Source of the DNA: an uncultured Lachnospiraceae bacterium
GTDB taxonomy: Bacteria; Bacillota; Clostridia; Lachnospirales; Lachnospiraceae
DNA: 53,415 bases
Assembly: GCA_947589055.1 (NCBI GenBank)
Contig: CANPZL010000012.1
Location: forward strand, 1-53,415
Direction of reading: 5' to 3'
The notes beneath the pieces are model-generated. The model was not told where the DNA came from and searched no databases. It saw only the letters and a list, made by a program, of their open reading frames with translations. The first letter of the stretch is position 1. The number at the start of each line of letters is the position of its first letter. Below, in pieces: positions 34,738-43,959 of the stretch. The position numbers and the translations under genes were made by a program.

Positions 34738-36045
34738 ATGGAGCAATATGTGATAAAGGGCGGAATCCCTTTGGTTGGAGAGGTCACGATTGCAGGGGCA
34801 AAGAATGCGGCATTGGGTATTCTGGCAGCAGCAGTCATGACGGATAAGGAGTGTATTATTGAAAATGTACCGAATGTCAGAGACACCAGAGTGCTGTTAC
34901 AGGCAATCGGCGAAATTGGTGCTACGGTACGTTATATAGATGAACATACAGTCAGCATTTGCGGAGGAACGATAACAAATGTGGAGGCATTGTGTGTAGA
35001 TGATGAATTTATTCGAAAGATTCGAGCATCCTACTACCTGTTAGGGGCATTATTAGGAAAATACGGACGTTCACAGGTGGCCCTTCCCGGCGGCTGCGAC
35101 ATCGGAAGCCGGCCGATTGACCTGCATGTGAAAGGATTTGAAGCCTTAGGCGCTGATGTAGTGATTGATAAAGGAATGGTTACCGCCAGTGCTGAACAGC
35201 TGGTGGGAAAGCATATCTATCTGGATACCGTAAGTGTGGGGGCAACTATCAACATCATGCTTGCCGCTGTATTTGCGGAAGGAAAGACGACCATTGAAAA
35301 TGCGGCAAAAGAACCGCATATCGTTGACGTGGCAAACTTTTTAAACAGTATGGGAGCTAATATCAAAGGCGCCGGAACCAACGAGATCCGGATTCGTGGC
35401 GTAAAGGAGTTAAAAGGTACGGAATATTCCATTATTCCGGATCAGATCGAGGCGGGAACCTTCATGATGGCGGCAGTGGCTACCGGTGGCAATGTTTTGA
35501 TCAAGAACGTTATACCGAAGCACTTGGAGGCCATTAGTTCCAAGCTTTCCGAGATCGGTGCGGTGGTTGAGGAATATGATGATTCCGTCCGTGTGATCGG
35601 GAACCGTGAAAAGCGTCTGGGAGCTACACAGATCAAAACGCAGCCTTATCCCGGCTTTCCTACGGATATGCAGCCCCAGATGGCAGTTACCCTAGGACTG
35701 TCCGAAGGAACCAGCGTGATCACGGAAAATATATTTGAAAACCGATTTAAATATGCCGATGAGTTGACCCGTATGGGTGCGAACATTAAGGTAGAAGGAA
35801 ATATGGCGATCATTACCGGTGTTTCCCAATACAGCGGGGCTTCCGTAGTAGCACCGGATCTGCGGGCGGGAGCAGCGCTTGTGATCGCCGGATTAGCGGC
35901 AGAGGGCTTCACGGTCGTGGAAGATATTCAATATATCCAGCGTGGATATGAATGCTTGGAGGAAAAGATTCAGGCTCTGGGCGGTAAGATTGAAATCGTA
36001 GAAACGGAAAAGGATATTATGAAATTTAAGCTAAAGGTAGGCTGA
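34738..36045 (+). CDS. murA: UDP-N-acetylglucosamine 1-carboxyvinyltransferase
   Basis: This enzyme transfers enolpyruvate from PEP to UDP-GlcNAc, the first committed step of peptidoglycan synthesis. It has 435 residues, with GAKNAAL at the N-terminus, catalytic Cys120 in the loop GGCDIGSRP, the site of fosfomycin action, and the LRAGAALVIAGLAAEG motif near the C-terminus. Its size and motifs are those of the MurA family; many Firmicutes have two copies and which one this is cannot be told. A bidirectional terminator separates it from convergent murG. Confidence 0.95.
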   Translation: MEQYVIKGGIPLVGEVTIAGAKNAALGILAAAVMTDKECIIENVPNVRDTRVLLQAIGEIGATVRYIDEHTVSICGGTITNVEALCVDDEFIRKIRASYYLLGALLGKYGRSQVALPGGCDIGSRPIDLHVKGFEALGADVVIDKGMVTASAEQLVGKHIYLDTVSVGATINIMLAAVFAEGKTTIENAAKEPHIVDVANFLNSMGANIKGAGTNEIRIRGVKELKGTEYSIIPDQIEAGTFMMAAVATGGNVLIKNVIPKHLEAISSKLSEIGAVVEEYDDSVRVIGNREKRLGATQIKTQPYPGFPTDMQPQMAVTLGLSEGTSVITENIFENRFKYADELTRMGANIKVEGNMAIITGVSQYSGASVVAPDLRAGAALVIAGLAAEGFTVVEDIQYIQRGYECLEEKIQALGGKIEIVETEKDIMKFKLKVG

Positions 36046-36072
36046 AAGCCTCTTCGAGAAGAAAAGAGAGAA

Positions 36073-36116
36073 AAGGAAGCGATCTTTTTATGGGAAATCT
36101 AAAAAGACCGCTTCCT
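36073..36116. terminator. Bidirectional terminator between murA and murG
   Basis: AAGGAAGCGATCTTTTTA (from 36073) pairs with TAAAAAGACCGCTTCCTT (to about 36116), with a short loop, and the run of T occurs inside each arm. It serves two convergent genes. Confidence 0.8.
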
Positions 36117-36142
36117 TATATTTTAAATACTCTGTGACTGTT

Positions 36143-37207
36143 TTATTTGCAGGCATCTAAGATCAGATTCATGATCGTATCAATGGCATTAGACATTTGG
36201 CTGGCTGCCATTGCCTGACGGTATTCTTCCCGATGCTCATATACATGGTGTACCGCCTCCAGTAAAGATGCATGATTCAGGACATCTTCGGAAAGTACAT
36301 AACTAAATCCCTGCTTCTCAAAGGATTCCGCATTTAAGATCTGGTCGCCCCGGCTGGCATTTGTTCCAAGAGGGATCAGGATATTCGGTTTGGCTAATGC
36401 CTGAAGCTCACAGATGGCGTTTGCTCCTGCTCTGGAAATCACAATATCTGCCAGTGCAAGCAGGGAGCTTAATTCTTTTTTCACATATTCATATTGAACA
36501 TAGCCCGGCCGGTTTTCAAATGCCGGATCCGTCTTACCCTTTCCGCATAGATGAATGATCTGATACGTATGCAGTAACTCGTCCAGACAGTCACGAACCG
36601 CTTCATTTACCTTAACGCTTCCGGTACTCCCCCCAACTACCAAAATCGTGGGCTTATTAGCGGATAAGCCTGTAAAACGGACGGCCTCAATGGGGTCTCC
36701 CTGAAATAATTCCTGCCGGATCGGTGTGCCGGTTAAGACCGCTTTCTCTTTTGGCAGATGCTCCATGGCCTCCGGGAAGTTGCAGCAGATCTTGACTGCG
36801 CTGGAGATGCATAGCTTATTGGCAAGGCCGGGAGACATATCCGATTCATGAATGATTGCGGGAATCTTATGGTTTTTTGCGGCGATCACAACCGGAACGG
36901 ATACAAATCCCCCTTTACTAAAGACTACGTCCGGCTTTAGGCTCTTCATCAATCGGGCGGCTTCCCCATAGCCCTTGATGACACGAAAAGGGTCTGAAAA
37001 ATTCTTGATCGCAAAATAACGCCTTAATTTCCCGGAAGAGATACCATGATAAGGGATTTTGAAATCCTCGATCAGCTTTTTTTCAATCCCGTTATAGGAG
37101 CCGATATAATGAATATCAAAGTCCGCTTCCTTCAAGCGGGGAATCAATGCAATATTTGGTGTAACGTGTCCGGCGGTTCCGCCGCCGGTCAAAATAATTC
37201 GTTTCAT
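36143..37207 (-). CDS. murG: UDP-N-acetylglucosamine--N-acetylmuramyl-(pentapeptide) pyrophosphoryl-undecaprenol GlcNAc transferase
   Basis: This GT-B fold glycosyltransferase makes lipid II from lipid I on the inner face of the membrane. It has 354 residues; the N-terminal GGGTAGHVTPN loop, the GGFVSVP segment and the C-terminal SRAGANAICEL nucleotide-sugar motif are present. A strong AGGAGG precedes the ATG. Together with murA it is a peptidoglycan pair but on opposite strands, and the usual dcw gene neighbours are not here. Confidence 0.94.
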   Translation of the reverse strand: MKRIILTGGGTAGHVTPNIALIPRLKEADFDIHYIGSYNGIEKKLIEDFKIPYHGISSGKLRRYFAIKNFSDPFRVIKGYGEAARLMKSLKPDVVFSKGGFVSVPVVIAAKNHKIPAIIHESDMSPGLANKLCISSAVKICCNFPEAMEHLPKEKAVLTGTPIRQELFQGDPIEAVRFTGLSANKPTILVVGGSTGSVKVNEAVRDCLDELLHTYQIIHLCGKGKTDPAFENRPGYVQYEYVKKELSSLLALADIVISRAGANAICELQALAKPNILIPLGTNASRGDQILNAESFEKQGFSYVLSEDVLNHASLLEAVHHVYEHREEYRQAMAASQMSNAIDTIMNLILDACK

Positions 37208-37291
37208 TTTAACCTCCTGCGTCCTCCCTCTTTTTTCATTATTATCATTAGTATACCGATGTTTAAAAAGATTATAGCAAGAAACCTGTAG

Positions 37292-38071
37292 TCATTGCAA
37301 ATTATCTTTTCTGCCTTCTGCTTTCAGCGCATTTAAGACTTTATTGATTCCTCTGGTAGAAGCAAGGCAGGTATGTCCGTTAGATAAATATATAATGTAG
37401 CTTTTTCGATCAATATGCTTGATGTGATTGATATTCACGATGTATGCACGATGACAGCGGACAAATCTATTGGTCAGATATTGGTGGTATTCATTTAAGG
37501 TGCCATAAAATTCCGTTTTTCCATGCCGGGTAAGGATGGATAGTTTATGCGGAATGCTTGAAGAAGCAATATACAGAATGGAATCCTGTTCGATATGAAA
37601 AATATGGCTGCCGATCCGGAAAGAAAGCATGGGTATCTGCGGTGATTGGATATAGCGCTCCAGTGCCAGCCGGACGACATTACGAATGCGGTCATCAAGC
37701 TCCCACAGATTATCTTTGCAGATAAAATCCAATGCCTCCGTCTGATATTTAAAGGTAAGCGGTGCAAATTCAGCGTGAGAGGTAATGAAAACAATAAACC
37801 CTCTGGCATCAAAGGAACGGATTTGCCGGGCAAGCTGTAAACCGTCCATATGGGATTTAAGGTTGATGTCCAGAAGATAAAGTGCCGCAAAGCAGTCTGC
37901 CTTTTGAAAATATGTTCTTGCGGCATTTAATAGCTGCGTAGGCTGTTGCGTTGCAAGGACCAATTCTAATTCATATTCTTCTATTGTGATCATGTTGTTG
38001 ATTAGTTTTTTGAAGCGTTCCAACATGGGTAAATGATCTTCACAGATAAATACGGGTAGCATAGCAGTCAT
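37292..38071 (-). CDS. LytTR-family response regulator (AgrA-like)
   Basis: This 259-residue cytosolic regulator has a receiver domain (FICEDH acid pocket, phospho-Asp in YLLDINL at about residue 70, TSHAE) and a LytTR DNA-binding domain from about residue 145, with FHIEQDSILYI and a CHRAYIVNINHI motif. In the AgrA family this controls quorum-sensing or virulence operons. It follows the sensor kinase directly, with GGAG in the kinase end as its ribosome binding site, so the pair is an operon. Target genes are not obvious; no agrB or agrD is in the window. Confidence 0.88.
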   Translation of the reverse strand: MTAMLPVFICEDHLPMLERFKKLINNMITIEEYELELVLATQQPTQLLNAARTYFQKADCFAALYLLDINLKSHMDGLQLARQIRSFDARGFIVFITSHAEFAPLTFKYQTEALDFICKDNLWELDDRIRNVVRLALERYIQSPQIPMLSFRIGSHIFHIEQDSILYIASSSIPHKLSILTRHGKTEFYGTLNEYHQYLTNRFVRCHRAYIVNINHIKHIDRKSYIIYLSNGHTCLASTRGINKVLNALKAEGRKDNLQ

Positions 38072-38980
38072 TTACTCCTTGTATATTTTTAAGATTTGCG
38101 TAAAGGTTCGATCTTCAAAATTGGTGGTGCTTTGAAGATTCTTATATGGCTGCATAAGCCGGGAGGCGAGATATAAGCCCATTCCCCGGTTTATACCTTT
38201 TGTAGAATAATTGGCGGAGCCAAGCTGATGAATGTTGAGAGAGAAATCTGCACAATCATTTTCTATGATGATCGTTACAGCGTCCTCGCTGTCAATGATA
38301 GCGGACCGTAAGGTCCTTTTTCCGCCAGATTTGCTTTCCAGCCGGAGTGCTTCAATAGCATTGTCAAGGTAGATACCGGTTATGCGGGCAATATCTAAAT
38401 GCTTCGCATTGATCTTGGTGACGGGACTTGGAATTTCCAGTTCTACATGAATGCCTTCTTCGATTGCTGTAATGTATTTTTTGTAGTAAATACTCTTTAA
38501 TTCCGGTATCTGTAGATTGCTTAATCTTCCCAGCATCATGGTATCGTCCTGAATAAGATTCCGGCTGGGGAGGATTTCGGAGTAATAATATGTAGTAAGA
38601 GCTGGCCAGTTGTTATCTTCGATATATTGCTGCATAGTGGTTAAGATATTGATATAGTCGTGCTTAAAGCCCCGGATATTTTGATAGAGCTGTTCGATTT
38701 GGCAGGTATAACTTTGTAGATCGTTATATAAAACATATTGTGCCTGTAATTGTTTGTCTTGTTTTAAAAAATAAAGCGGTAAGATAATAAGGACAATAAT
38801 CGTAACAAAAACGGGTACGATTTTAGGAAAGAAAAACAGTGCGGTCAGAGAAGGAAGGATAATCATCAGGCATAAGATAAATTTTCGTTTGATTGACAGC
38901 GGATTGTTGGCGGAACTGCAAATGATGAAAGACAAATCTAAAATACCTAAAATATAGCATAAAACATCGGAAAAAATCAT
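38072..38980 (-). CDS. AgrC-like sensor histidine kinase (GHKL, short sensor)
   Basis: This 302-residue kinase begins at ATG 38980 with GGAG and AGAGAAGAG upstream; a longer TTG frame to 39037 is less well supported. It has an N-terminal membrane part of only three or so helices (about 5-85), a coiled segment and the phospho-acceptor histidine in FKHDYINIL, then a GHKL ATPase domain with an N box (LDNAIEAL) and a GMGL glycine box. AgrC proteins generally have six or seven helices, so the sensor here is short. The ligand is unknown. Confidence 0.85.
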   Translation of the reverse strand: MIFSDVLCYILGILDLSFIICSSANNPLSIKRKFILCLMIILPSLTALFFFPKIVPVFVTIIVLIILPLYFLKQDKQLQAQYVLYNDLQSYTCQIEQLYQNIRGFKHDYINILTTMQQYIEDNNWPALTTYYYSEILPSRNLIQDDTMMLGRLSNLQIPELKSIYYKKYITAIEEGIHVELEIPSPVTKINAKHLDIARITGIYLDNAIEALRLESKSGGKRTLRSAIIDSEDAVTIIIENDCADFSLNIHQLGSANYSTKGINRGMGLYLASRLMQPYKNLQSTTNFEDRTFTQILKIYKE

Positions 38981-39196
38981 AATCTCTTCTCTGCTCCAAT
39001 AGAATTTTTGGAGGGAAAGCCGATAAAAGCTTTTCAATACCCTCTATATTCCCTCAATTTCAAATAGTATCATATTAAAATAGAAAATGAAAGGGCTTTC
39101 GCAAATATTGTCGAAATGTCTGTAAGCGCAGTGCCTGCGTTTAGGATTAAAATTCAAGCGTTTATGACAAAAACGTATTTTTTAAAAATATTGTGC

Positions 39197-39288
39197 TATA
39201 GTAAACATGACCTTTCAAGCATATTAGGGAATGCATGAGGGTTAGAGATGGGGAATAGAAGGAGGCTTTGAACTCCTTCTATTTTTTG
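39197..39288 (+). ncRNA. Possible small RNA with extended -10 promoter and terminator
   Basis: TGCTATAGT (39194-39202) is a good extended -10 with no clear -35. A strong terminator follows 50 bases later: AATAGAAGGAG (39254-39264), 8-base loop, CTCCTTCTATT (39273-39283) and T-run. No ORF with a ribosome binding site lies between. A transcript of about 80 nt, or an attenuator for mtnN, would fit. The rest of the gap to mtnN at 39422 holds a TATAAT-like -10 around 39320. Confidence 0.35.
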
Positions 39289-39421
39289 TGTTTTCATAGA
39301 TATTCTGAAAAAAATCCTGTATAATGATCTCAGCATATAGTATAGTCTGCACAGCAAAGCTTGCCGGTAAGGGTATATTAGCAGTTACAGTTCATCATGC
39401 AAAGGTAAAAGGAGAAGAAAA

Positions 39422-40117
39422 ATGCTTGGAATCATTGGAGCAATGGAAGAAGAGGTCCGGCAGATTAAAGAAGCTATGGAAAATATCCGGATAAAGGAAA
39501 AGGCTTCTATGGAATTTTGTCAGGGCAGGATTCAGGGAAAAGAGGTGGTTGTGGTTCGTTCCGGTATCGGGAAAGTAAATGCAGGAATCTGTACGCAGAT
39601 TCTGGCAGATGATTATCAGGTGGACGGGATCGTGAATACGGGAATCGCAGGTTCTTTGAAGCCGGAGATTGATATTGGCGATATTGTTATTTCTACAGAT
39701 GCAGTACAGCACGATATGAATGCGCTTGCGTTTGGATATGAGCCGGGGCAGATCCCTCGTATGGATACGCTGGCGTTTATAGCGGATCAGAAATTAGTGG
39801 AGCTTGCAGAGTGCTGCTGTAAACAGGTTTTGCCGGAATTAGGCGTGTTCCGGGGCAGGATCGCAAGCGGCGATGAGTTTGTGGCGGAGAAGGAACGCAA
39901 GGAAGCCATTCACAGGGTATTTCATGCCTGCTGCTGTGAGATGGAGGGAGCGGCGATCGCACAGGCGGCATATCTGAATAAAATCCCCTTTGTTATTATT
40001 CGGGCGATCTCCGATAAGGCGGACGACAGTGCGAGCATGGATTATCCCACATTTGAAGCTATGGCGATTCAAAATTCCGTGAAATTGATTTTAGAAATGG
40101 TGGTGAAGGCAGAATGA
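39422..40117 (+). CDS. mtnN: 5'-methylthioadenosine/S-adenosylhomocysteine nucleosidase
   Basis: This enzyme removes adenine from MTA or SAH. It has 231 residues and the PNP/UDP-phosphorylase fold: IGAMEEEV at the N-terminus, GIGKVNA, the catalytic Glu and ribose-binding region in EMEGAAIAQ, and the purine Asp in RAISDKADD. The end overlaps luxS by four bases (ATGA), so both are translated from one message. AAAGGAG precedes the ATG. Confidence 0.95.
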   Translation: MLGIIGAMEEEVRQIKEAMENIRIKEKASMEFCQGRIQGKEVVVVRSGIGKVNAGICTQILADDYQVDGIVNTGIAGSLKPEIDIGDIVISTDAVQHDMNALAFGYEPGQIPRMDTLAFIADQKLVELAECCCKQVLPELGVFRGRIASGDEFVAEKERKEAIHRVFHACCCEMEGAAIAQAAYLNKIPFVIIRAISDKADDSASMDYPTFEAMAIQNSVKLILEMVVKAE

Positions 40118-40596
40118 AAAAGATAGCAAGTTTTACGATTGACCATATGAAGCTGTTGCCGGGGGTTTATGTGTCCAGAAAGGATCATATCGGAGAGGAG
40201 ACCATAACTACCTTTGATATTCGTATGACAAGACCGAATTTTGAGCCGGTGATGAATACGGCGGAAGTTCATACGATTGAACATCTGGCGGCAACTTATT
40301 TGCGAAATCATGAGGAATACGGTTCTAAGGTGGTTTATTTCGGACCTATGGGCTGTCGTACCGGTTTTTATCTGCTGCTTGCGGGGGATTTATCCTCACG
40401 GGATATTCTTCCGCTGCTTACCGGGTTATATGAATTTATGGCGGAGTACAGCGGAGAGGTTCCGGGAGCGTCTGCAAAGGATTGCGGAAACTATCTGGAT
40501 ATGAATCTTCCTATGGCGAATTATCTGGCAAAGAAATTCTTAGACGAGGTTTTAAAGCCGATTACAGAGGAGCATCTAATATATCCGGAGTCGTAA
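40114..40596 (+). CDS. luxS: S-ribosylhomocysteine lyase (AI-2 synthase)
   Basis: This metalloenzyme splits S-ribosylhomocysteine, the MtnN product, into homocysteine and the AI-2 precursor DPD. It has 160 residues. Metal ligands His53 and His57 are in HTIEH and Cys124 in KDCGNYLDM; Glu56 and Cys81 (GCRTG) are the catalytic residues. All residues needed for activity are present. The start overlaps mtnN by four bases. Confidence 0.97.
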   Translation: MKKIASFTIDHMKLLPGVYVSRKDHIGEETITTFDIRMTRPNFEPVMNTAEVHTIEHLAATYLRNHEEYGSKVVYFGPMGCRTGFYLLLAGDLSSRDILPLLTGLYEFMAEYSGEVPGASAKDCGNYLDMNLPMANYLAKKFLDEVLKPITEEHLIYPES

Positions 40597-40621
40597 CGAA
40601 AACGGAAAGCGGGGAAGGTAT

Positions 40622-41932
40622 ATGCTGCGTTTTTATAATGGCAGGGTACTCTCCATGCATGGAGATTTTGAAGTTCATGAAGATTATGAGGTATGGGTGC
40701 AGGAGGATCGGATCTTTTATGTCGGCCCTGCTTTGCAGGCGCCGAAGGCCGGAAACAAAGAAACAGGCGGTTCGGATTTTGACGGCAGGTTTCAGGAGGA
40801 GATAGATTTAAAGGGGAATTTACTGATGCCGGGCTTTAAAAATGCCCATACCCATTCCCCTATGACTTTTCTGCGTTCCTATGCCGATGATCTGCCTTTA
40901 CAGGAATGGCTCTATCATCGGGTATTTCCGATGGAGGATAAGCTGGATCCGGAGATGATCTACTGGTTTACCAAGCTGGCGATCTTAGAATATCTTTCCG
41001 GCGGTATTACTGCCAGTTTTGATATGTATGCGGAGCCGGAAGCAAATGCGGCGGCAAATGTGGAAATGGGGTTTCGGACCGTGCTGTGCGGAACGCTGAA
41101 TGATTTTAAGGATTCCATACCGACGCTTGAACATTTTTATCAAAAGTATAATCATTATCACCCTCGGATCCGTTATCAGCTGGGCTGCCATGCTGAGTAT
41201 ACCACATCGGAAGGGCTGCTTCGGGAATTAGGCGCATTAGCGGCGCAGTATCATGCACCGGTTTACACGCATGTATCCGAGACTAAGACGGAGGTTGAAC
41301 AGTGCAGGAAACGGTATGGGAAAAGTCCGATAGAGGCATTGGCGGATTTCGGATTGTGGGAGTATGGCGGCGGAGGCTTTCACTGCGTTCATATTTCGGA
41401 TGCGGATATGGACATCATGCGGGAGAAGGGATTATATGCAGTGACGAATCCTGCCAGCAATGCTAAGCTGGCAAGCGGGATTGCACCGATCACAGCAATG
41501 CAGGACCGAGGAATTCCGATCGCAATCGGAACGGACGGACCGGCCAGCAATAACTGTCTGGATATGTTCCGGGAAATGTTTTTGGTGACTGCACTGGCAA
41601 AACTGCGGGAGGAGGATGCCGCCGCCTGTCCGGCGGAAAAGGTGCTTTCAATGGCCACTGTAGAGGGTGCAAAGGCAATGGGGCTTTTGGATTGCGACTG
41701 TATCGCTGTAGGAAAGCAGGCGGATCTCATCGTCCTTGATCTGCATCAGCCCAATATGCAGCCGGAGCATAATATCGTCAAGAATCTGGTGTACAGCGGT
41801 TCCAAACAGAATGTAAGCTTAACGATGGTGGCAGGGAAAATCTTATACCGGGAGGGAAGATTTTCGGTAGGAGAAGCACCGGAGCATATCTATGAAACAG
41901 TAAAAATCATGTGCAAGAGGTTGGAAGCATAA
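40622..41932 (+). CDS. mtaD: 5-methylthioadenosine/S-adenosylhomocysteine deaminase-like amidohydrolase
   Basis: This amidohydrolase of 436 residues belongs to the MTA/SAH deaminase (ATZ/TRZ) group. The metal-binding HTHSPM motif (about residue 75), the CHAEYTT and VHIS histidines and the TDGPASNN aspartate are all in place. Such enzymes deaminate MTA and SAH to the inosyl compounds. The context (26 bases after luxS) makes SAH/MTA the likely substrate, giving two possible fates for SAH in one operon. Other adenosine analogues are possible. Confidence 0.82.
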   Translation: MLRFYNGRVLSMHGDFEVHEDYEVWVQEDRIFYVGPALQAPKAGNKETGGSDFDGRFQEEIDLKGNLLMPGFKNAHTHSPMTFLRSYADDLPLQEWLYHRVFPMEDKLDPEMIYWFTKLAILEYLSGGITASFDMYAEPEANAAANVEMGFRTVLCGTLNDFKDSIPTLEHFYQKYNHYHPRIRYQLGCHAEYTTSEGLLRELGALAAQYHAPVYTHVSETKTEVEQCRKRYGKSPIEALADFGLWEYGGGGFHCVHISDADMDIMREKGLYAVTNPASNAKLASGIAPITAMQDRGIPIAIGTDGPASNNCLDMFREMFLVTALAKLREEDAAACPAEKVLSMATVEGAKAMGLLDCDCIAVGKQADLIVLDLHQPNMQPEHNIVKNLVYSGSKQNVSLTMVAGKILYREGRFSVGEAPEHIYETVKIMCKRLEA

Positions 41933-41954
41933 AGGATAAAGTAAGGATTTACAG

Positions 41955-42893
41955 ATGAAAATAGCGAGTATTGTAGTACCGGTTCTTGCGATGTTGATCT
42001 TAGGATTTCTGTGTGGGAAACTTAGGATCTTGAATCCGCAGGGAACTTCAGTCATAAAAAAATATATAACGTCTATAGCACTGCCCGTAACGATTTTTCA
42101 TTCGGTGGCGACTGCGGATTACAGTAAGGATATACTGCTCGTTATCGGCATGATGCTGGCCGTGACTCTGATCGGATTTGGCGTCGGTTTCCTATGCAAA
42201 GGGTTGATAAGGGAACCGTATCGGAAGTATTTCCCTTATGTTATGACTGTTTATGAAGGCGGAATGCTTGCCTTTCCGTTGTATCAGAACCTATGCGGAG
42301 CAGAGCGGATGCCGAATATAGCGATCATTGATATGGGGGTTTGTGTTTTTTCCTTTGGAATCTATTTCAGTCTGCTGGAAATGACGGACAGTGGAAGTCC
42401 GATCAACGGAAAGAACATTATAAAGAATGCATTTCAAAGCCCGCCCTTTTTGGCTTTATTGCTTGGACTTTTGCTTGGGATAACGGGTTGGCTGAAGGAC
42501 TTCATGGCACTTCCGGCAGGAGAGCTTTATCTGAGTATCAAAAACATGATCGTGGCTCCTTTAAGTGCAATGATCCTGCTGTGTGTAGGTTCTGAGTTCC
42601 GATTGGAAAAGAGCCGAGTGGGAATATGTCTTAAGACGGTTCTTATCCGACTTCTTTTACAGGGCGTGTTACTGGCATTGGTGCTTTGGCTTGCCGGGAA
42701 ATGGAAGCTGGATCCTTATATAAAGATTGGATTTGCCATTTATCTGACGGTTACGCCCAGTTTTTGCCTTACTAGCTTCGTGAAGGATGAGGAAGCAAAT
42801 AAATATATGGCAACGACGATCTCCCTCTATATGATATTTACGGTGGCGGCGTATCTGGTCATTGCTTCTATTGCGGCTATGAAGGGGCTGTGA
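41955..42893 (+). CDS. AEC-family transporter (auxin efflux carrier-like)
   Basis: This 312-residue membrane protein has about ten helices in two sets of five. The first half contains LRILNPQG and LPVTIFHSVAT, typical of AEC transporters, and the second half ends in a segment FVKDEEANKYMATTISLYMIF. Bacterial members move small carboxylates such as malate or malonate; the substrate here is unknown. It comes 22 bases after mtaD and is therefore the last gene of the mtnN-luxS operon. Confidence 0.85.
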   Translation: MKIASIVVPVLAMLILGFLCGKLRILNPQGTSVIKKYITSIALPVTIFHSVATADYSKDILLVIGMMLAVTLIGFGVGFLCKGLIREPYRKYFPYVMTVYEGGMLAFPLYQNLCGAERMPNIAIIDMGVCVFSFGIYFSLLEMTDSGSPINGKNIIKNAFQSPPFLALLLGLLLGITGWLKDFMALPAGELYLSIKNMIVAPLSAMILLCVGSEFRLEKSRVGICLKTVLIRLLLQGVLLALVLWLAGKWKLDPYIKIGFAIYLTVTPSFCLTSFVKDEEANKYMATTISLYMIFTVAAYLVIASIAAMKGL

Positions 42894-42978
42894 GTGTTTG
42901 GCAGTTGTTTTTTGTCGCTCTTTGAATGGATTTGTCGACCTTCTCAAGTTGCAATAAAAAGAATAAAGGTGCAATACT

Positions 42979-43023
42979 AAACAGGAACAGAACTGAACGG
43001 ATCAGGACTGTTCCTGTTTTCGT
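42979..43023 (+). terminator. Terminator after the AEC transporter gene
   Basis: AAACAGGAACAG (42979-42990) and CTGTTCCTGTTT (43008-43019) then T. Confidence 0.8.
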
Positions 43024-43105
43024 CGGAAAAGAGACGGATTAAGAGAATGGGCAGCGGAGCGTCTATAGGAAAGCAATGGAAAATATGGAAATAGGGGGAA
43101 TGTGT

Positions 43106-43939
43106 ATGCAGGAATTATGGACGATCATAAAGGAACAGAGCATATTTGTATATGTGATTGCAGGAATCGGTTTTTTGGGAGTGGTGAGCAAGCTGTTGTT
43201 ACAGGGAAGACTGCGGGGGCTGATGAAGGCTTCGGAAATGATGTCGTCCACGACAAAACGACAGATTCGCACGATACGGAACCAGTATGAAAACAGTCTG
43301 AATATGGATCTACAGATACATAACATACGGGCATTCGTGGACAAGCATTTGTTGAAACTGAAATTTCTTGGAATACCACTGCGGATATGGGACAGCCTTG
43401 CTATAGAGGCGGCTTTGCTTTCTGTGGCGGCAGGAGGAATCGGTATTATCCATACCATTTATCAGGGATATGGAGAAGATGTGGTATTCAGTATTCTTGG
43501 AACGACGATTATTTCCTGTGCATGTTTGGTGAGTGTGGAGAATATATTTCGTATAGAGAATTCCTTTGACCGGCTACAGGCAAATATAGAAGATTATCTG
43601 GAAAATAACTTAAGGAACCGACTAGGGCGGCCTTTGCTAAATCGACAAAGCAGAAGCCAGCGGCTGGCGGCTGTAACGACAGAGGCTTCATCAGGAGATG
43701 GAATTTCCCTGACAGGCGAAAGGAGGGAGCGAGCCCAGACACCCTCAGCAGGGCGGGCAGACACCCGCCCTGTAGAAGAAACAGCAGCAGTCGGAAAAAG
43801 CGGGGAAGCAAACGCCGGGTATTCCGGATATATGAATGATCCGGAGTATGCGGCAATGACCCCGGCAGAGCGGGAAGCGGCAGCCGGACAGGAAGCGGAA
43901 GTAGTAGCACAGGTCTTACGGAATTTCTTCTCAAGTTAA
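43106..43939 (+). CDS. Hypothetical membrane protein with acidic, low-complexity tail
   Basis: This 277-residue protein from ATG 43106 has an AGGGGGA site in front. It has a helix near the N-terminus (about 8-30), a basic amphipathic cytosolic stretch, a pair of hydrophobic segments (about 110-150), and a low-complexity tail rich in Ala, Glu, Arg and Gly that ends in AAGQEAEVVAQVL. The family is not recognised. It precedes the PdaA-type gene by 20 bases, so a link to spore or cell-wall biology is only suggested by position. Confidence 0.6.
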   Translation: MQELWTIIKEQSIFVYVIAGIGFLGVVSKLLLQGRLRGLMKASEMMSSTTKRQIRTIRNQYENSLNMDLQIHNIRAFVDKHLLKLKFLGIPLRIWDSLAIEAALLSVAAGGIGIIHTIYQGYGEDVVFSILGTTIISCACLVSVENIFRIENSFDRLQANIEDYLENNLRNRLGRPLLNRQSRSQRLAAVTTEASSGDGISLTGERRERAQTPSAGRADTRPVEETAAVGKSGEANAGYSGYMNDPEYAAMTPAEREAAAGQEAEVVAQVLRNFFSS

Positions 43940-43959
43940 AGGAAGAAAGGACGAGTGCG

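Noticed and set aside
39164..39238. A 24-residue ORF with one Cys as an AgrD-like pheromone precursor
   Set aside because: No ribosome binding site at proper distance; no acidic tail after a thiolactone motif; a -10 element lies inside it.
42926..43045. A short ORF after the AEC transporter gene
   Set aside because: It runs through the terminator at 42979-43023 and has no ribosome binding site.
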